DNA of 64,000 nucleotides from contig CAXXKZ010000006.1 of NCBI GenBank assembly GCA_963665545.2, positions 248,001-312,000 of the forward strand, written 5' to 3'. Positions 62,554-64,000 of this stretch are shown here, in pieces. The DNA is from G963665545 sp963665545 (GTDB taxonomy: Bacteria > Pseudomonadota > Gammaproteobacteria > Xanthomonadales > SZUA-36). The notes beneath the pieces are model-generated. The model was not told the DNA's origin. It did no database searches and saw only the letters and a program-made list of their open reading frames with translations. The position numbers and the translations under genes were made by a program. Numbering within the stretch: position 1 is the stretch's first letter; each line of letters opens with the position of its first letter.

Positions 62554-62796
62554 CGGATCGGTCCTCTTGCATCGACATCAAAAAAAGATCACCCCGGCAT
62601 TGCCGTGGCGAACGCAGGTTCGCCCTGACGATCAGGCGACAGGATAAGCGATTGGCCTGCCTATGGTACTGTCAACTCACCGGCTTTGGATCAAAAATAG
62701 ATCCGATTTTTTGAAATCACATTTCTATTGGACGCACGTAGTCCTCGATCCTCGTGAAGGGTGGGGGCGTCTATATATTCTATAGGTATCGACAAC

Positions 62797-62883
62797 TTAA
62801 CATCCAGTATTCGATAATCCGGTGGATGAATACTTATCAACTACACCGGTTTCCACCCGAAATCATCAGTTATGCAGTCTGGC
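62797..62883. repeat. Dispersed repeat shared with 52011-52092, copy B
   Basis: CTTAACATCCAGTATTCGAT followed by AATCCGGTGGATGAATAC matches copy A closely, with fading similarity up to TATGCAGTCTGG. It lies in the 561-base gap 62554-63114, which also contains a short open frame (62822-63130) starting inside the repeat. That frame shows no family resemblance and is judged non-coding. Confidence 0.7.
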
Positions 62884-63114
62884 TCTATTCCGGTTCAACC
62901 TCAGTCTGATGCCTGATGTTTTTCAAGATACTGACGACACCTGGTTAAGGCGGAACATTATCGAAATCTTAGGGAAAGTGCGTTTGGAAGTTGGGCAGAG
63001 GCAATATTTTGACGTTGATACCGAGAACCAGGATTTCGTTCAGAGGTTAAGTTTTCGATACCTGCCGCCAGGCAAAAGCAACAACGATCACGTGGAGTTC
63101 CTGAATACGACTAC

Positions 63115-64000
63115 TCACTCTGCAGCTTGACCTTCTTTGACGAGATGTCGAGGCATGTATACGCGACCCTCCTTCACCTGAAACTTGCCATTAATTATGA
63201 CCATCTCAATGTTGGCCAAGTCTTCCACGTTTTCGTCAGGGTTGCCGTTAACAATAATGATATCTGCCAGTTTGCCCGGCTCTACAGTTCCGAGTTTGTC
63301 GTCCATTCCGAGTATTTCTGCATTGGTTTTCGTCGCGATGGCCAAGACTTCCGCGGCGCTGTATCCAATCGACATGAAAATCTTGAGTTCTTCTATATAT
63401 GGCGTTGGCAACATTTGGTAAAGACTGGTTATGAGGTCAGTCCCTACACCCATTTTAACTTTGGCAGTTTTGAGTCGGCGCAGCATGTCTCTGGATCGTT
63501 GTTTGGAAGTGGTGAAGCGCCGTGATGTCGAATGCCAGTATCCACCGTCTCCCCAATCAATGATCTGGTCCAGAATCCACACCGTGGGAATCGCTGCAAT
63601 ATCATTTTGCGCCATCAACTTTATCGCCTCATCCGACCGAGGCATCGGATGTTCGATACTGTCCACTCCTGCCTCAATAGCCATATCGATGTATTGGGTC
63701 TCTGCGTCGACGGTTATCCGCAGTCCCAGAGAATGCGCTTCGTCAACCGCAGCATCTATTTCCTCCTGCGTGTAGTGAGTCGATACCTTGATATGATCGG
63801 CGCCACGCTTGAACTGTCGCCGTATTGCGTCACGCCAGCCTTGTGGGCCACTGGCCTCGAAGATCTGTGCATCCTCGTAAGTTGGCGCCGTTTCTAGCCC
63901 GAAACCTTCCGTACCATGTCCTCCTTTTGAAACGATAAACTGGCCGGCAGCAAAGACTACGAGGGCCGGGAATACTACCAGCGTTGATAAACTCTTTCAG
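63115..64000 (-). pseudogene. Partial amidohydrolase, frameshifted near the window edge
   Basis: The gene enters from the right. From 64000 the frame reads INAGSIPGPRS, then shifts by one base at about 63952-63964 (AAAGACTACGAGG on the plus strand); the continuation is FAAGQFIVSKGGHGTEGFGL, RRQFKRGADHIKVSTHYTQE, VDAETQYIDMAIEAGVDSIE, GVGTDLITSLYQ and GKLADIIIVNGNPDENVEDL to its stop at 63115. It is a paralogue of the 53949 amidohydrolase (same order of motifs). Removing the extra base would restore PRVFAAG. Signal peptide and HxH site lie outside the window. Confidence 0.82.

Noticed and set aside
62822..63130. Open frame of 102 codons on the plus strand
   Set aside because: It starts inside a dispersed repeat, overlaps the 3' end of the amidohydrolase gene, and its sequence shows no family resemblance.

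Overview
The window reads like a chromosomal segment of a free-living heterotrophic proteobacterium, most likely a gammaproteobacterium. This rests on gene style only: OmpR-type two-component genes, a BCKDH operon, many secreted hydrolases, moderate to high G+C, and ATG/GTG/TTG starts with Shine-Dalgarno sites. No rRNA, tRNA or CRISPR array was seen. Taxonomy is inference.

Layout. 0-4.9 kb: a partial membrane protein, a DUF1579-like secreted protein, a PadR regulator with its permease-prefix-like membrane protein, a serine beta-lactamase-fold hydrolase and an exported M18 aminopeptidase. 4.98-5.68 kb: a non-coding element with 32-bp terminal inverted repeats, filled with stem-loops whose loops read ANGGAT on one strand or the other. 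5.7-12.7 kb: an S33 peptidase, a class V aminotransferase, a uracil-DNA glycosylase, a CocE lipoprotein, an alpha/beta hydrolase and a GbsR-like regulator. 12.8-15.1 kb: a response regulator and a frameshifted histidine kinase. 15.2-19.4 kb: a diheme cytochrome, a DUF899 protein and an orphan FtsX permease. 19.4-32.4 kb: a dense set of exported amide, ester and peptide hydrolases (two serine hydrolases, a broken DmpA peptidase, two CocE proteins, an N-acyl-D-amino-acid deacylase and a penicillin acylase). 32.4-37.2 kb: an FAD monooxygenase, OsmC, and a TetR regulator that shares an operator-like palindrome with a membrane serine hydrolase. 37.3-40.0 kb: a decayed multiheme cytochrome operon with M81-peptidase and transposase remnants. 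40.1-43.4 kb: branched-chain 2-oxoacid dehydrogenase E1alpha, E1beta and E2. 43.4-50 kb: a sulfatase, a reductive-dehalogenase-like Fe-S protein, an AraC regulator and fragments. 50-64 kb: alkaline phosphatase, an alpha/beta hydrolase operon with an XRE regulator, amidohydrolases, a VOC protein, DUF2141, a DPP IV-like peptidase and a PD40-amidohydrolase fusion.

Two themes stand out. First, the encoded physiology is exported breakdown of peptides, acyl-amides, D-amino-acid conjugates, phosphate esters and sulfate esters, feeding branched-chain 2-oxoacid oxidation. Second, about ten genes carry frameshifts, in-frame stops or truncations, and several dispersed intergenic repeat families are present. 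This suggests either a decaying accessory region or uncorrected indels in the assembly; nonsense codons and fused gene fragments favour real decay for at least part of it.

All family names come from motif recognition by eye. No database search was run.
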